From Persicaria tinctoria (Eukaryota; Streptophyta; Magnoliopsida; Caryophyllales; Polygonaceae): a stretch of DNA of 64,000 bases. Below the pieces are notes generated by a model. That model was not told the origin of the DNA. It made no database searches and was given only the letters and a program-made list of their open reading frames with translations. The position numbers and the translations under genes were made by a program. Location: the NCBI GenBank assembly GCA_037127255.1, contig JBANSL010000012.1:40601115-40665114 (forward strand). Direction: 5' to 3'. This document shows positions 1-10,352 of this stretch, piece after piece. Within the stretch, counting starts at the first letter, position 1. The number at the start of each line of letters is the position of its first letter.

Positions 1-2
1 GA

Positions 3-107
3 CCCTTCACGGTGAACAAGATCCATTCAGGAGGACTACCGCTGATGGACAAGAATGGAGTCCTATTTGAAACCCAAGTTACATGGGCCCTGCAAATGCC
101 ACCTTGA
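3..107 (+). pseudogene. C-terminal end of a Tat/Athila pol polyprotein (element E0), partial
   Basis: An open frame enters from the left edge and stops at a TGA at 105-107. It encodes a segment with F-T-V-N followed by K-I-H-S-G-G-L-P-L-M, which resembles the last piece of the integrase C-terminal region in Tat/Athila Ty3/gypsy elements, where a phenylalanine, valine and asparagine precede the chain end. The position fits: the long 3' noncoding region, polypurine tract and LTR of the same plus-strand element follow directly. The rest of the gene lies outside the window. The assignment rests on a short match and on position. Confidence 0.5.
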
Positions 108-1786
108 GCTTAACGGAGAAAGTCGGCCTAGCGACTATAAAGTCTAGAGCTTGTAAATAAAACACTTAGTTTTTGGAATTTTTGGACATTGGTTTTTGAT
201 TTTTGGTTTTTGGTTTTTGAACAATGTTTTAAAGTTTTTCTATTGTGGATATTTTCCGTCTAACAAGTCTTGCAGGTGAAAAGAAGCGGCAGAAGTACTC
301 GACGTCGAGTACTCTACTCAACGTCGACCACCACCACGAGAAACAAAGCCTGTGGTCGAAGAAAAGCCACCCTGGGGTTCAACTATACTCGCTGTCGAGT
401 AACTGTCCTCGAAGTCGACCAACTCTCCTCGAAGTCGACTAACCTTCTCGATGTCGACCACTTCTGCGCATACATTTGCATTCGATTCCGGCAATCAGCC
501 CACCTGTCTAGTGAGTTTCTTTCTTTACCCTTGTCTTTATATAGTAAGGACACTGTAATGTTTAAGTATGAGGTAGGGGAAGGGCTTACTTTATGCACAT
601 TTGATTTTATTTGACAATATGTGTGCATATTTAGAGTTTATTTATTGAATTACTTATACATGGCTATTTTGGAATTCATATTATCAATCTATGTGTTTAC
701 ATGATGTTTTCCAAAGTTTGAAAAATCACCCCCATTGAAATTTTTTGATAAGTGTCATGGAAGCTGGAATTGAACTCGACGATGCAAAATTGGATTCATT
801 AGATATATAGCATGAATTGCCTGGTAAAGGGAAGTCACAATGAAGTTCATTATTTTCTTGAAAACCATGAAAGGAGGTAAAATTTGATGTTGCTTTTGAC
901 ATGTTGCATGACAAGAGGATGGAGGACTTTATATTTTCCATACAATGCTCATATTGTTATATCCTAGCCTTACCTATGCTTATGCATCACAAAAGCCATA
1001 TTATGCCTTATTTCAATTTTTGCTCCACATGAATTAATTATTGCCCATTCTTTACCTTATTTCCTATCTGGGATTATGTTGAGAATGATGTCACATTATG
1101 GAGATTATTATATGGTGTGTTTGTGTTGTTATTACTATTATTGAAGTTTGGCAGGAAATTGAAAAGATATGGAAAATTTAATGAGTGAAAGAAAATTCGG
1201 TCACCTCAGGAGATAAAGGTAGATCGACCCTACCTGCATAGAGATAATAGTTTCGCAGGATGGGACACCAAGGTGAGGAGTCTGAAACACTAAGTATTCG
1301 GGACCATTCATGACACCCATGTTTGTGACTCGCGAGAAGGCATTGCTGAGGTTAGAGAGGTAAAATCATTATATTGAAAAAAGCAATGAGCAAATGAGCG
1401 AAAGATGAGAAATCAAAAGAAGAAGGAATGTGGTATGAATGTTTGGAAAATACTCCATTTCCCTGGATCATTAGCATCACGTTGCCCAAAATTGCCCACA
1501 TTTAGCCTTTCACCAATCTACTCCTTATTGAGCTTAAATTAAAGTCCTCTTGATTATTAATGCTTTTTCACGAATGAATATTTTTGCATAACCCTCCTTT
1601 TTATGAGTAGATGTTGCTTTTTATTTGCATATATATGGATTTATGACATTAGTACCTTTTCAAGGATGGTAATTGATTGCAGGGTTATATGACAATGGAT
1701 CTAATATGTTGAGAGTTGAAATTTCTTCCCCTAAATGACCATTAAAAGTATTGCTTGAGGACAAGCAAGCTTAAGTATGGGGTGTT
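108..1786 (+). other. 3' noncoding region and polypurine tract of element E0
   Basis: No convincing gene. Bases 290-460 carry a cluster of TCGA-core palindromes, including a perfect 20-bp palindrome at 294-313. The block near 495-610 (GTGAGTTTCTTTCTTTACCC and onward to an AAGTATGAGG run) recurs at 3790-3880 and, reversed, in A near 15540-15640 and in F near 36360-36440, so it is a conserved module of this lineage. At 1758-1782 the sequence reads GAGGACAAGCAA then AAGTATGGGG, the signature placed just before the 3' LTR in Athila/Tat elements. Small ORFs here are translations of the repeats. Confidence 0.8.
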
Positions 1787-2645
1787 TGATGTGAGCCTAA
1801 TTCGCCATGTTTTACACTTACTCTTATATCGATTTCTGCATGCATTTCATACATTTGGGTTAGAATAGTACATAATCTATGAAGTTTATGCTTATTTGTC
1901 AAATTATGGAGTCTACACTAGTTTCTGTTTAATTTTGCAGAAATCGGACACACTTTGGAGCTTAAAGGAAAGTCATGAAGAACCTAAGGATGGTGCAGCT
2001 GGAGAAAATGCCATTTTTCACCATTCATCATTTTAAATCAAGTTCTGATGTCTTCATGAGAGTTGTAGCCCTCAAAAATATCTTTCCAATTCATACTCAA
2101 TGGCGTCAATCCGACAAACGAGGACTCGGGAAAGTGCGTTTCAAGAATTGAGCAGAATGCTGAAAGCTGACGATTCTACTCGACGTCAACTACATCTAGT
2201 CGAAGTCGAGTACTCCAGAGACCAGAATTCCACACGAAGTCGAGAAGAGCCACTTGAGAGCCCAGAGCTACTCGACGTCGAGTACACCTACTCGAAGTTG
2301 AGTACACACGTTGAGTCCAGATGATGCTCGAGCTCGAGTGCAACCCAGGAGGAGAAATTCTAGTCGACATCGACCACTTCTAGTCGAAGTCGAGTACATT
2401 CTAGTGACGAATCCGAGTCCGAGATCGAGTAGAGAAGAGAAGATATAGTGCTTGCAAGAGAAGATATGTGGAATTCTATCCATCCACATGAAGATCTATC
2501 AAGTCAAAGAAGGATTTAACCACATTTTTTCTAGTTTCCTTATAGATTTATTTCCTTTATCAATTATGTTTTATCTTATGTTTTTAGACAGAAAGTTTTA
2601 GATGTAGATATAGTTGTTCCTTCCTAGATTAGCTACATGGAGCAC

Positions 2646-2653
2646 TATAAATA
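2646..2653 (+). promoter_or_regulatory. TATA box of E1 LTR
   Basis: TATAAATA in the context CACTATAAATAAGGC, about 860 bp into the LTR. The same box in the same context is found in E2 (35658-35665), F (38358-38365, minus) and A (12916-12923 and 20022-20029, minus), so it is the likely Pol II promoter of the lineage. Confidence 0.75.
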
Positions 2654-2722
2654 AGGCTTTAGGGGCTCGATTTTAGAATCATTCAATCATCTAAGACAAG
2701 CCACAAGGCAATACATAGCGAG

Positions 2723-2724
<2 letters not shown>

Positions 2725-2754
<30 letters not shown>

Positions 2755-2755
2755 C
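2725..2755 (+). repeat. (GA)n microsatellite
   Basis: About 15 uninterrupted GA units just downstream of the TATA box of the E1 LTR, so it should lie in the transcribed leader. The corresponding place in E2, F and A has no such run. Confidence 0.9.
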
Positions 2756-3656
2756 AAGGCCGAGTGGAGTTAGAGTTTGTCGAGAGAGGTTTTGGCTTTG
2801 ATCGGTTGTAAGCTTTTGTTTATTTTAATGCAATTTAGTTCCTTTTTGTTATTGATGTGTTTATTGATGATGAAAGTAGTCACCCAACTTCTAGGGTCGG
2901 GGTGAGCCCGACGATAGCCATGTAAGCTGATGCAGTAAAGATACATTCTTTTGATGCGATTTCGTCTTCTATCCCTTTGACCATGATTCTTTTGCGAAAG
3001 TTGAAGGTGATCATTGTTTGTGTTATTGAAGTGAAAGTGATCTTAATGCAACTTGGATTAATTATGTGAAAATGGCTAGTAACAATTAGGTTTTATGCGA
3101 AAGCCTCTATTTTCCTATTTTTTAATAACGAAAGTTATTTGATGAAAAGGCATGATCTTTTATACCTTATGCATTATTTTATATGGTTATCGTTGTGGTG
3201 TTGATACCCTTATTTTGGAAGTATTTTAGTTTATTGATTTTATTCACCAATTTCGTGTTTGCTTTTGTTTTTATGCAATTTAAAGTTTCGATTTTTATTT
3301 CTGTCCTACCCGAGATCGACCAAATTTACCCGAAGTCGACTGCTATAGTAGTCGAAGCCGAGTAGGTTTAGTTGACGTCGACCATATTTCTTGCGTTTTG
3401 CGTTCTGCTTGCTTCTGTTTTTAGTTTTCACCCGACTGAGTAGTCAACGCCGAGTACACCCACTCGAAGTCGAGTACTTTCTGAGTCGAGATCGGTCGTG
3501 AGATTCACCTACTACCTAGGATCCGCTGACACATTTCCTCGAGGATCGATCCTGACAACCTTCTACTACATCGGGAGGGAGTCTTGTAAATATTTGCGTG
3601 GGCAAGAATCTGGTTTGATTTATTTTATTATATCTTGAACTTGATTTCCTTCTACA

Positions 3657-5094
3657 AAAATGTTTGACGAGAAACCACCCTGATGGCTTCAGCTTTACCC
3701 GATATCGAGTAGCCTTAGACGACGTCGACTAGACTCCTCGAGATCGACCACTTCTGCAACAACTTCAGCACTCGATTCCGAGCTTCTGCACATCTGTCTT
3801 GTGAGTTTCTTTCTTCACCCTTGTTTTTATACAATGAGGACACTGTAATATTTAAGTATGGGGTGTGGGAAGGGCTTACTTTGTGCATATTCGATCATAT
3901 TTGACATTATTTGTGCATATTTCCCGAATCGTTTACACATGGCTATCTTTGGAATGATTATTAATCTAAGTGTTTACAAGTTGTCTTCCAAACTTCATAA
4001 AAATCACCCCCATCGAAATTTTTTATTAGTGTCATGGAAGCTATATTGAACTCGACGATGCAAAATTAGATTCATTAGAGATATAGCATGAAATCGCCGA
4101 GTAAAGGTAAGTCACAATGAAGTGTATATTTTTATGAAAACCATAAAATGAGGTAAAATTTGAAGTTGCTTTTGACATGTTGCATAATAAAAGGATGGAG
4201 GAGTTTATATTTTCCATACAATGCTCATATTGTTTATATTCCTTAGCCACACCTATGCTTATGCATCACAAAAGTCAGATTAAGCCTTATTTCATATTTT
4301 GCTCCACATAATCTAAATATTGCCCATTTTTACCTAATTTCATTATCCGGGGAAATTAGGTAAATATTGCCCATCAAAAAAGTCATATTAAGCCTTATGT
4401 TGAGAATGGAAGTCACATTATGGAGATTATTATATGGTTGTTGCAGTTATTACCATTATTTGGAGTTTGGCAGGAATGATTCAAATATTATGGAAAATTT
4501 AATGAGTGAAAGAAAATCCGGTCACCTCGGGAGATAAAGGTAGATCGACCCTAGCTGCGTTGAGATGTTAGTTCTGCAAGATGGAACACCAAGGTAAGGA
4601 GTCCGAAACACTAAGTATCCGGGGCCATTCATGACACCCATGTTTGCGACTCGCGAGAAGGCAGTGCTGAGGTTAGAGAGGTAAAAACATTATATTGAAA
4701 AAAGCAATGAGCAAGAGGTGAGAAATCAAAGGACGAAGGAATGTGGTATGAAAATTTAGAAATTACTCCATTTCCCCGGATCATTAGCACCACATGTCCA
4801 CAAATATCCCACCTTAAGCCTTTTACCAATCTACTCCTTATTGAGCTTAATAAAGTTCTCTTGATTATTGTTGCTTTGTCACAGGAAAATTATTTTTGCA
4901 TAACCCTTCTTTTATGTGTAGATGTTGCTTTTATTCACATGCATGAATTTGTGACATTTGTATCTTTTCGAGGAAGGTAATTGATTGCAGGGACATATGG
5001 CAATGGATCTAAGATGTTCAGAGTTTTGAATTCTTCCCCTGTATGACTATTAAAAGTATTACTTGAGGACAAGCAAACTTAAGTATAGAGTGTT
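3657..5094 (+). other. Deleted internal region between two E-family LTRs
   Basis: There is no primer site, gag or pol here. From about 3670 the sequence aligns with 330-1786 of E0, including the GTGAGTTTCTTTC module near 3798, the AAGTATGGGG run near 3853, and a second polypurine block at 5062-5090 (GAGGACAAGCAA). About 100 bp with TCGA-core motifs sits at 3700-3760. So the stretch is the 3' noncoding part only, with everything between the 5' LTR and that region lost. A remnant TTTGACGAGAAAC at 3665 resembles the U5 edge of the F LTR. Confidence 0.75.
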
Positions 5095-5573
5095 TCTTGT
5101 GCGCCTAAATCGCCATGTTTTACATTAACTTTTATATCGATTTCTGCATGCATTTCATATCATTGGGTTAGAATTATACATAATCTATGTAGTTTATGCT
5201 TATTTTCCAATTATAGAAATCTACACTAGTTTCTGTTTAATTTCGCAGAAATCAAGACATTTTACAACAATTCGGAGAAGGAAGAAAATCATGGGGGAGC
5301 TCGAGATCGACTACGCAAAACTAGAGGTCGAGTAGCAGCTGAACCAGAGCATGTCGAGTAGAAAACAAGGAATAGGGAACTCGACAACACTAGTCGACGT
5401 CGACCACTTTGGTTGTTGTCGAGTACAATTGATCGCCTTCAACTCCAGAACATGAGATCGAGCACGAGACCCGCTCGAGACAACGAATCCTAGTCGACGT
5501 CGAGTACCTTACTCAATGTCGAGTACCTTACTCGATGTCGAGTACCCGTTGAGTAAGCAATTCTAGTCAAGCT
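5095..5573 (+). repeat. E 3' LTR, first piece
   Basis: Aligns with the start of E1 (CGCCATGTTTTACA, then ATCGATTTCTGCATGCATTTCAT). The first two bases are TC in place of TG. TCGA-core motifs run from about 5290 to 5560. It stops at the D insertion; the last five bases AAGCT match GAGCT on the far side of D at 35361-35365 in four of five positions, a probable worn target duplication. Confidence 0.8.
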
Positions 5574-6751
5574 TGGTCTGGTGCAGAATGTCATTACCTT
5601 TCTACAACACCAAAAAGAATAATCCAAACCACCAACTCAACTAGCAACCTAGTAACTAGTATAGTGGAATAGTAGGGATCGATCCCACAGAGAGAATACC
5701 TTTCCAGTTTATCAAATCGCTATCAGAATCGAACAAGATCAATAAGTGATTGAATATCAAAATAACTAAACTCAACAAAAGTAACAATAGTGAATTGATG
5801 ATAATTATGAGGGAGATAATATCCCCTATGATTCATCAACAATGGTTATATCTTTGATCATTGACTTTATCTATCTTTCCTTGTTTGATTCATCTATTGG
5901 CGGATCACTCCAACCCTAAGTAATGCAACAATAACAATCACACAAACAACCAAGGATAAGGGAACAACTCCCTAACCTTAATTGGTATAATTGATAAAGT
6001 AGAATTGTCAATGTCTTGCACACCCAATCGATGCTTTCAGGGATCAATTAGTTATGTTGTGCTACTAATCCAATTAACTTGCAACGGTTAATCAAATCTT
6101 TAGTAGGAAAGCAAATTCCGTCAAGGTGGCCAGTCAAGAAGGAACACATACAATCAATCAATAACAAACAAAGACATTGAATCAATCGAACTTAGAATAA
6201 ATAGAAATTAAGTCTCACAAATCATATAACCATGTCTCCGAATTGTAGGCGAAACAAAAGAGGTTTAGTTCCTAATGGAAAGTCTTCCTCTCAATATCTC
6301 CATTGGAGTTCTCTTCCTTAGGTTTTCTCCACAAAACGCCAACTCTCCCTCCAAAGTCGGCCAAAAACATCATAATATAGTTTAACCTAATTAGTTTCCA
6401 AAAGGCGAAATAGGAAATTCCGTAATGACACGGGCGGCGTGTGTCATTCCATCAGTAGCTTCATTCTTCAATTTGTCAATTTCGAATTCAAGCTAACTTC
6501 CTCCATGCCTCTTTCTTGCCTTCTTCACATGTTTCCTCAGGTTCCTAGCTCTCCAAACTCATCCTTGGCAAGCCATAGATGCGTCCTTCTAGCATCGGGA
6601 CATAAATCTGCAGAAAAGCATAAAAAGAGCGTAGATTCCAAACTTGCAAGACTCAACACTACTAACTCAAATTACTCAAAGAAACACAAAATAAGCTATC
6701 CTAGATTCACTAACAACTACCTATAATGCCTATATAAAATACGCATTATCA
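5574..6751 (-). repeat. 3' LTR of D
   Basis: About 1.18 kb, aligning throughout with 34162-35360 (shared GAATGTC.TTACCTTTCTAC start and ATAAAATACGCATTATCA end). In element orientation it begins TGATAATGCG. The family motif seen in the other LTR at 35023-35037 is decayed here (near 6430). Many differences from its partner suggest an old insertion. Confidence 0.85.
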
Positions 6752-6803
6752 GAGCTCGAGTCCGAATCCGAGGAGAACATCACTTTACTCGACATCAACT
6801 ACC
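6752..6803. other. 52-bp filler copied from the 5' flank of D
   Basis: Directly inside the 3' LTR there should be a polypurine tract. Instead this stretch, beginning GAGCTCGAGTCCGAATCC, repeats the E sequence that lies just outside the 5' LTR of D at 35361-35412, with one or two differences. The remainder of D then begins in the integrase C-terminal region. This is the footprint of a repair event. Confidence 0.8.
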
Positions 6804-7540
6804 TATAGATCCTGGGTTGAATTCTCTTCTTAGATTGTGCTTAGCAGGAGCTTCCTCAACTCCCCTGCTTCAAATGCATCCATATTGGCTTGTTTGACTG
6901 CCCACAATGCTTTGTGCTCGAGTTCAACTAGCAAATGAAATGGCTTGTCCTACACCAAGCAAAACGGAGACATCCCAATAGACGTCTTATAAGAAGTACG
7001 GTAAGCCCATAATGCATCTTCCAATCTAAGACTCCAGTCTTTTATGTTCGGTGCCACCGTCTTTTCCAAAATCCGCTTCACTTCCCTATTAGACAATTCT
7101 GCCTGTCCGTTGGTCTGAGGATGATAAGCGGTGGAGACTTTCTAAGTCACGTTGTATTTCTTCAAAAGAGAACTGACAATCTTGTTATAGAAATGAGTTT
7201 CCTTGTCACTAATAATAACTCTGGGCATCCCAAATCTGGCAAATAGATTCTTCAAGAGACTAGGAACAGTGCGAGAATCGTCAGCCTTCGTCTCTTTAAC
7301 CTCAGCCCACTTAGAAACATAGTCAACTGCAAGCAAGATGTAGACATTTCCAAATGAACTAGGAAGTGGTCCCATGAAATCGATACCCTAGATAACAAAG
7401 ATCTCGCATACCATAATTGAGGACAATGACATCTCATTCCTTCCTGAGATATTTCCGGTTCGCTGACAACGATCATAAGTCCTGCAGAATGCATGAGCAT
7501 CGCGAAAGATATGCGACCATTAGAATCCCGCTTCAAGGAC
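6804..7540 (-). pseudogene. Integrase core and C-terminal region of D
   Basis: The integrase catalytic core is recognisable: MGPLPSSFGNVYILLAVDYV, then K-W-A-E, and FARFGMPRVIISD further on (7142-7375), which carry the first two acidic residues of the D-D-E triad. Downstream, through in-frame stops, remnants of the [10 protein letters not shown] segment (with the glutamate equivalent), an A-Y-R-T-S-Y-K-T segment and a V-E-L-E-H segment can be read down to about 6810. It integrates retroelement DNA in functional relatives. Here stops and frameshifts make it non-functional, and its end is cut at the filler at 6803. Confidence 0.8.
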
Positions 7541-8270
7541 TTTCTTAGTTGTTATCTTTGCTCCAAATTAAATGTACACCGCTTGAGTATGAATGATAGT
7601 ATCTCAAGATAGAAGTTACCTCATTGTCCGGAAGACATCGACAAACAATTATGTCCCACACATAAAAGCGAGCATCATGACGAATTTTGTCCTTCTTCGC
7701 TTTCGGGCAATTTGAAGGGAACATTCCAGCCACCAAATAATTCACAATATCCGCGTACCAAGGTTGCTTGGTCGAAATAATCATCAGCAAAGCTGGTGGC
7801 TCACCTTTATCATCTTTAAGCAAGTTAGAAATCGGGACGCTGCACCGGCGGCGGGCACCGTGCTCGGAGGCGGCGGGCGCCGTGTCAGCAGTGTCGTCCC
7901 AAATCGCAATTATCAACAATCCTTCATCAGGAAATTCTCCCAATCTCTTTGGTTGCTCTCCCCCACCACCGGTTCTGTAGATTCTGCTTAGGTGGTCAGC
8001 TACCAGATTCTCTGCTCCTTTCTTATCTCTGATTTCCGGATTGAAATTTTGTCAGAAGTAGAATCCATCAAATCAATCGCGATTTAGCGTCCTTCTTTGT
8101 CATCAAATAGCAGAGTGCCACATGATCACTTTAGACCACCACCTTGGCACCCAATAAATAAGGACGAAACTTCTCTAGAGCAAACACCACATCCAATAAC
8201 TCCTTTTCAGTAGTAGTGTAGTTCTGCTGAGCCGTATTCAAAATCATAGAAGCATAATAGATCACATGAG
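7541..8270 (-). pseudogene. RNase H end, motif-bearing linker and integrase N-terminal region of D
   Basis: The frame at 7545-7943 reads F-P-D-E-G-L-L, then a segment that is out of place, then P-W-Y-A-D-I-V-N-Y-L-V, followed by the cysteine/histidine-containing integrase N-terminal region (C-R-C-L-P-D-N-E ... Y-Y-H-S). In Tat/Athila relatives the F-P-D-E and P-W-Y-A-D-I-V blocks lie close together. Here about 40 codons between them contain two copies of the D family motif (7847-7862 and 7869-7884), encoding an H-G-A-R-R patch. Bases 7950-8270 hold worn RNase H sequence with several stops. Confidence 0.65.
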
Positions 8271-9115
8271 ACGCTTAATCAACTTTTTTCTGCAAAACAG
8301 CCCCAACTGCATAATCACTAGCATCACACATCAACTCAAACAGCAATGACCAGATAGGAGCCTGAATAATAGGTGCTGAAGTCAACTGATTCCTCAACTC
8401 ATGAAAAGCTTTCTTGCAATCATCATCAAACACAAAGGAAACATCTTTCTTAAGCAATTCACATAATGGGGAGGTTATCTTGGAGAAATCCTTAATAAAC
8501 CTCCTATAAAATCCTGCATGGCCTAAGAAAGAATGAATCTCACGCACATTAGTAGGATAAGGTAAAGACTGAATCAAATCTATCTTAGCTTTATCTACCT
8601 CAATACCTTTCTTGGACACAATGTGACCAAGAACAATTCCTTGTTAGACCATAAAGTTACGCCTTTCAGAGTTTAAGACCAAGTTAGTTTCAACACATCT
8701 CTTAAGAACTAGTGACAAATGATGAAAGCAAGAATCAAAGTCATTCCCATGCACAGGGAAATCATTTATAAACACTTCAATAAAATTCTCAACATATTAA
8801 AAAATATACTCATCATGCATCTTTGAAATGTGCCACGCGCATTTCATAATCCAAAAGGCATTCTACTATAAGCAAAAGTACCAAAAGGACATGTAAAAGT
8901 GGTTTTCTTCTGGTTCTCAGGTGCAATAGGAATTTGAAAATATCCAAAATAGCCATCCGAAAAGCAATAATAAGACTGGCCGGCAAGACGCTCAAGCATC
9001 CGATCAATGAAAGCTAAAGGAAAGTGATCCTTACGTATCGCCGCATCTCCAACCAGTTTGTACCCTCATAGGTACCATCTCACCTTCTTGGTTTTTCCGA
9101 AACCGTGATACCCCC
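8271..9115 (-). pseudogene. Reverse transcriptase, C-terminal two-thirds of D
   Basis: Reading from 9115 downward: a G-G-I-T-V start, a degraded linker, K-D-H-F-P-L-A-F-I-D-R-M-L-E-R-L, the G-T-F-A-Y and M-P-F-G-L-like region, and the thumb/connection region (IDLIQSLPYP, V-R-E-I-H-S-F-L-G-H-A-G-F-Y-R-R-F-I-K-D) at 8275-8619. The catalytic F-x-D-D box near 8755-8775 reads F-I-N-D, so the first essential aspartate is lost. Frameshifts separate the pieces. The N-terminal third of the same domain lies at 31982-32245, on the other side of element B. Confidence 0.85.
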
Positions 9116-10352
9116 TGACAAACAGTTTTTGATTCGCGTAAACCGTATCAAAATAAATTCGAACTTACTAACTAATGTAGTGTGGTAAGCACGAGTCGAT
9201 CCCACAGAGAATCAAGTTATTTCTAAGTTAAGTTTATTTACCAATTAATAAAAAGAGGTTTTTTGTAGGATGAGAATAAGAAAGAAAATCAAATAAACTA
9301 TAAACAAATTAATGGAGATAACAATTAAAAGATTAGTTTCATCTGCAAATATCCACTTTAGTTTGACTAGTTGATCATTGATTCTTCTTCAAGTTCTCTT
9401 TTAATCCTATTATTGTTCTGTCCTGATCTTGTGTAAATTACTAGTCCTACGAGTCCTAGTAACCCTTACTAATTAGATAACCCTAACACGGTCAAGATCT
9501 AACCTAATAGTAGCATTAAGATTAAGGATTAACCAAGATACATGCAACACCAAGCTACGAGTCAGCATTTAACATATAATTGATTCTCTACACACCAGTT
9601 TAGTCCTACGAGTCCTAAAAAGGCATGATTGCTACTATGGATGAAGGTTCGCTACGAGGAATCTACAAAATCCTAGCAATAATCTCAACTAGTTGTACGG
9701 ACTAGAAGAAATCAACAATATTCGCAAAAGAATCAATACAAATCAATAGGAATAGAACAAGAATAGAAATCTCACAACTTTATCAAATCAAAGCTTCAAT
9801 CCATAGACGAAACGGGAGAGTTTAGATCTCCATAAAACTAAGACAAAATATAATTAGGGTTTAGGAATGAAAAGAGTTAGTCGGCCGTGGTATGTTCACG
9901 GTGAACACGACTTCCCACTTTGGCGTATGAATGAATTGTATATATAGTATATGAAAAAACTAAGCTATCTAAATTTATATAAATATAATATATTTCAATC
10001 TATCTAACTAATCTAATACGGAGTATATTAATTCTATCTATATATAATTGAATCTAATTTCTAGAAATAACGGAAAAGTAATACTAGCAGCACTTGCAAC
10101 CCATATGTGGGCTTCTCCCGTATAAAATTTCATCGGCTCAACTTGCAATCCATAATCTGCAACTCTCCCCGACCTTTTATAATTTGTCCAATACAATTTA
10201 TTCTGAATTTGCTCTAAAATACCTGAAATCAATAAAACACGGGTGTAGACTCCGAAAACCAAACAATACAAATTAAGCTATAAATAATATAAAAATACTC
10301 TAAATTAATATGTAAATCTATACTTAAAACATGACTAAAATAGACCCTATCA
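9116..10352 (-). repeat. 3' LTR of B
   Basis: 1237 bp, ends TGACAAAC... and ...ACCCTATCA on the plus strand. It matches 22663-23551 and 31666-31981, including GTAAACCGTATCAAAATAAA and the CTACGAGTCCTAGTAACCC blocks also present in C. A perfect interrupted palindrome TGTTCAC-G-GTGAACA lies at 9894-9908, about 450 bp from the LTR 5' end. It also shows the empty site of the CACTA element (ATTCTATCTATATATAATTG near 10033-10052). Confidence 0.9.

Larger units (their letters stand above)
1787..3656 (+). repeat. LTR of E-family Tat/Athila retrotransposon (E1)
   Basis: This 1870-bp LTR starts TGATGTGAGCC immediately after a polypurine tract and ends CTACA. It aligns along its length with the reversed LTRs of A (11912-13970, 19031-21048) and F (37503-39165): shared blocks are the start, the TATA region and the end (GGATCCGCTGACAC, then CATCGGGAGG). 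TCGA-core palindromes cluster at about 2160-2420 in U3 and 3300-3480 in U5. A GTTGTAG...CTTTCCAA box lies at 2062-2091. It follows E0 on the left and a deleted internal region on the right, so it may serve as 3' LTR of one and 5' LTR of the next copy. Confidence 0.85.

Noticed and set aside
7..18. TTCACGGTGAAC at the window start equals the B family palindrome
   Set aside because: Here it encodes F-T-V-N of the pol C-terminal end, a plausible protein motif in this lineage; one copy only, so coincidence is likely.
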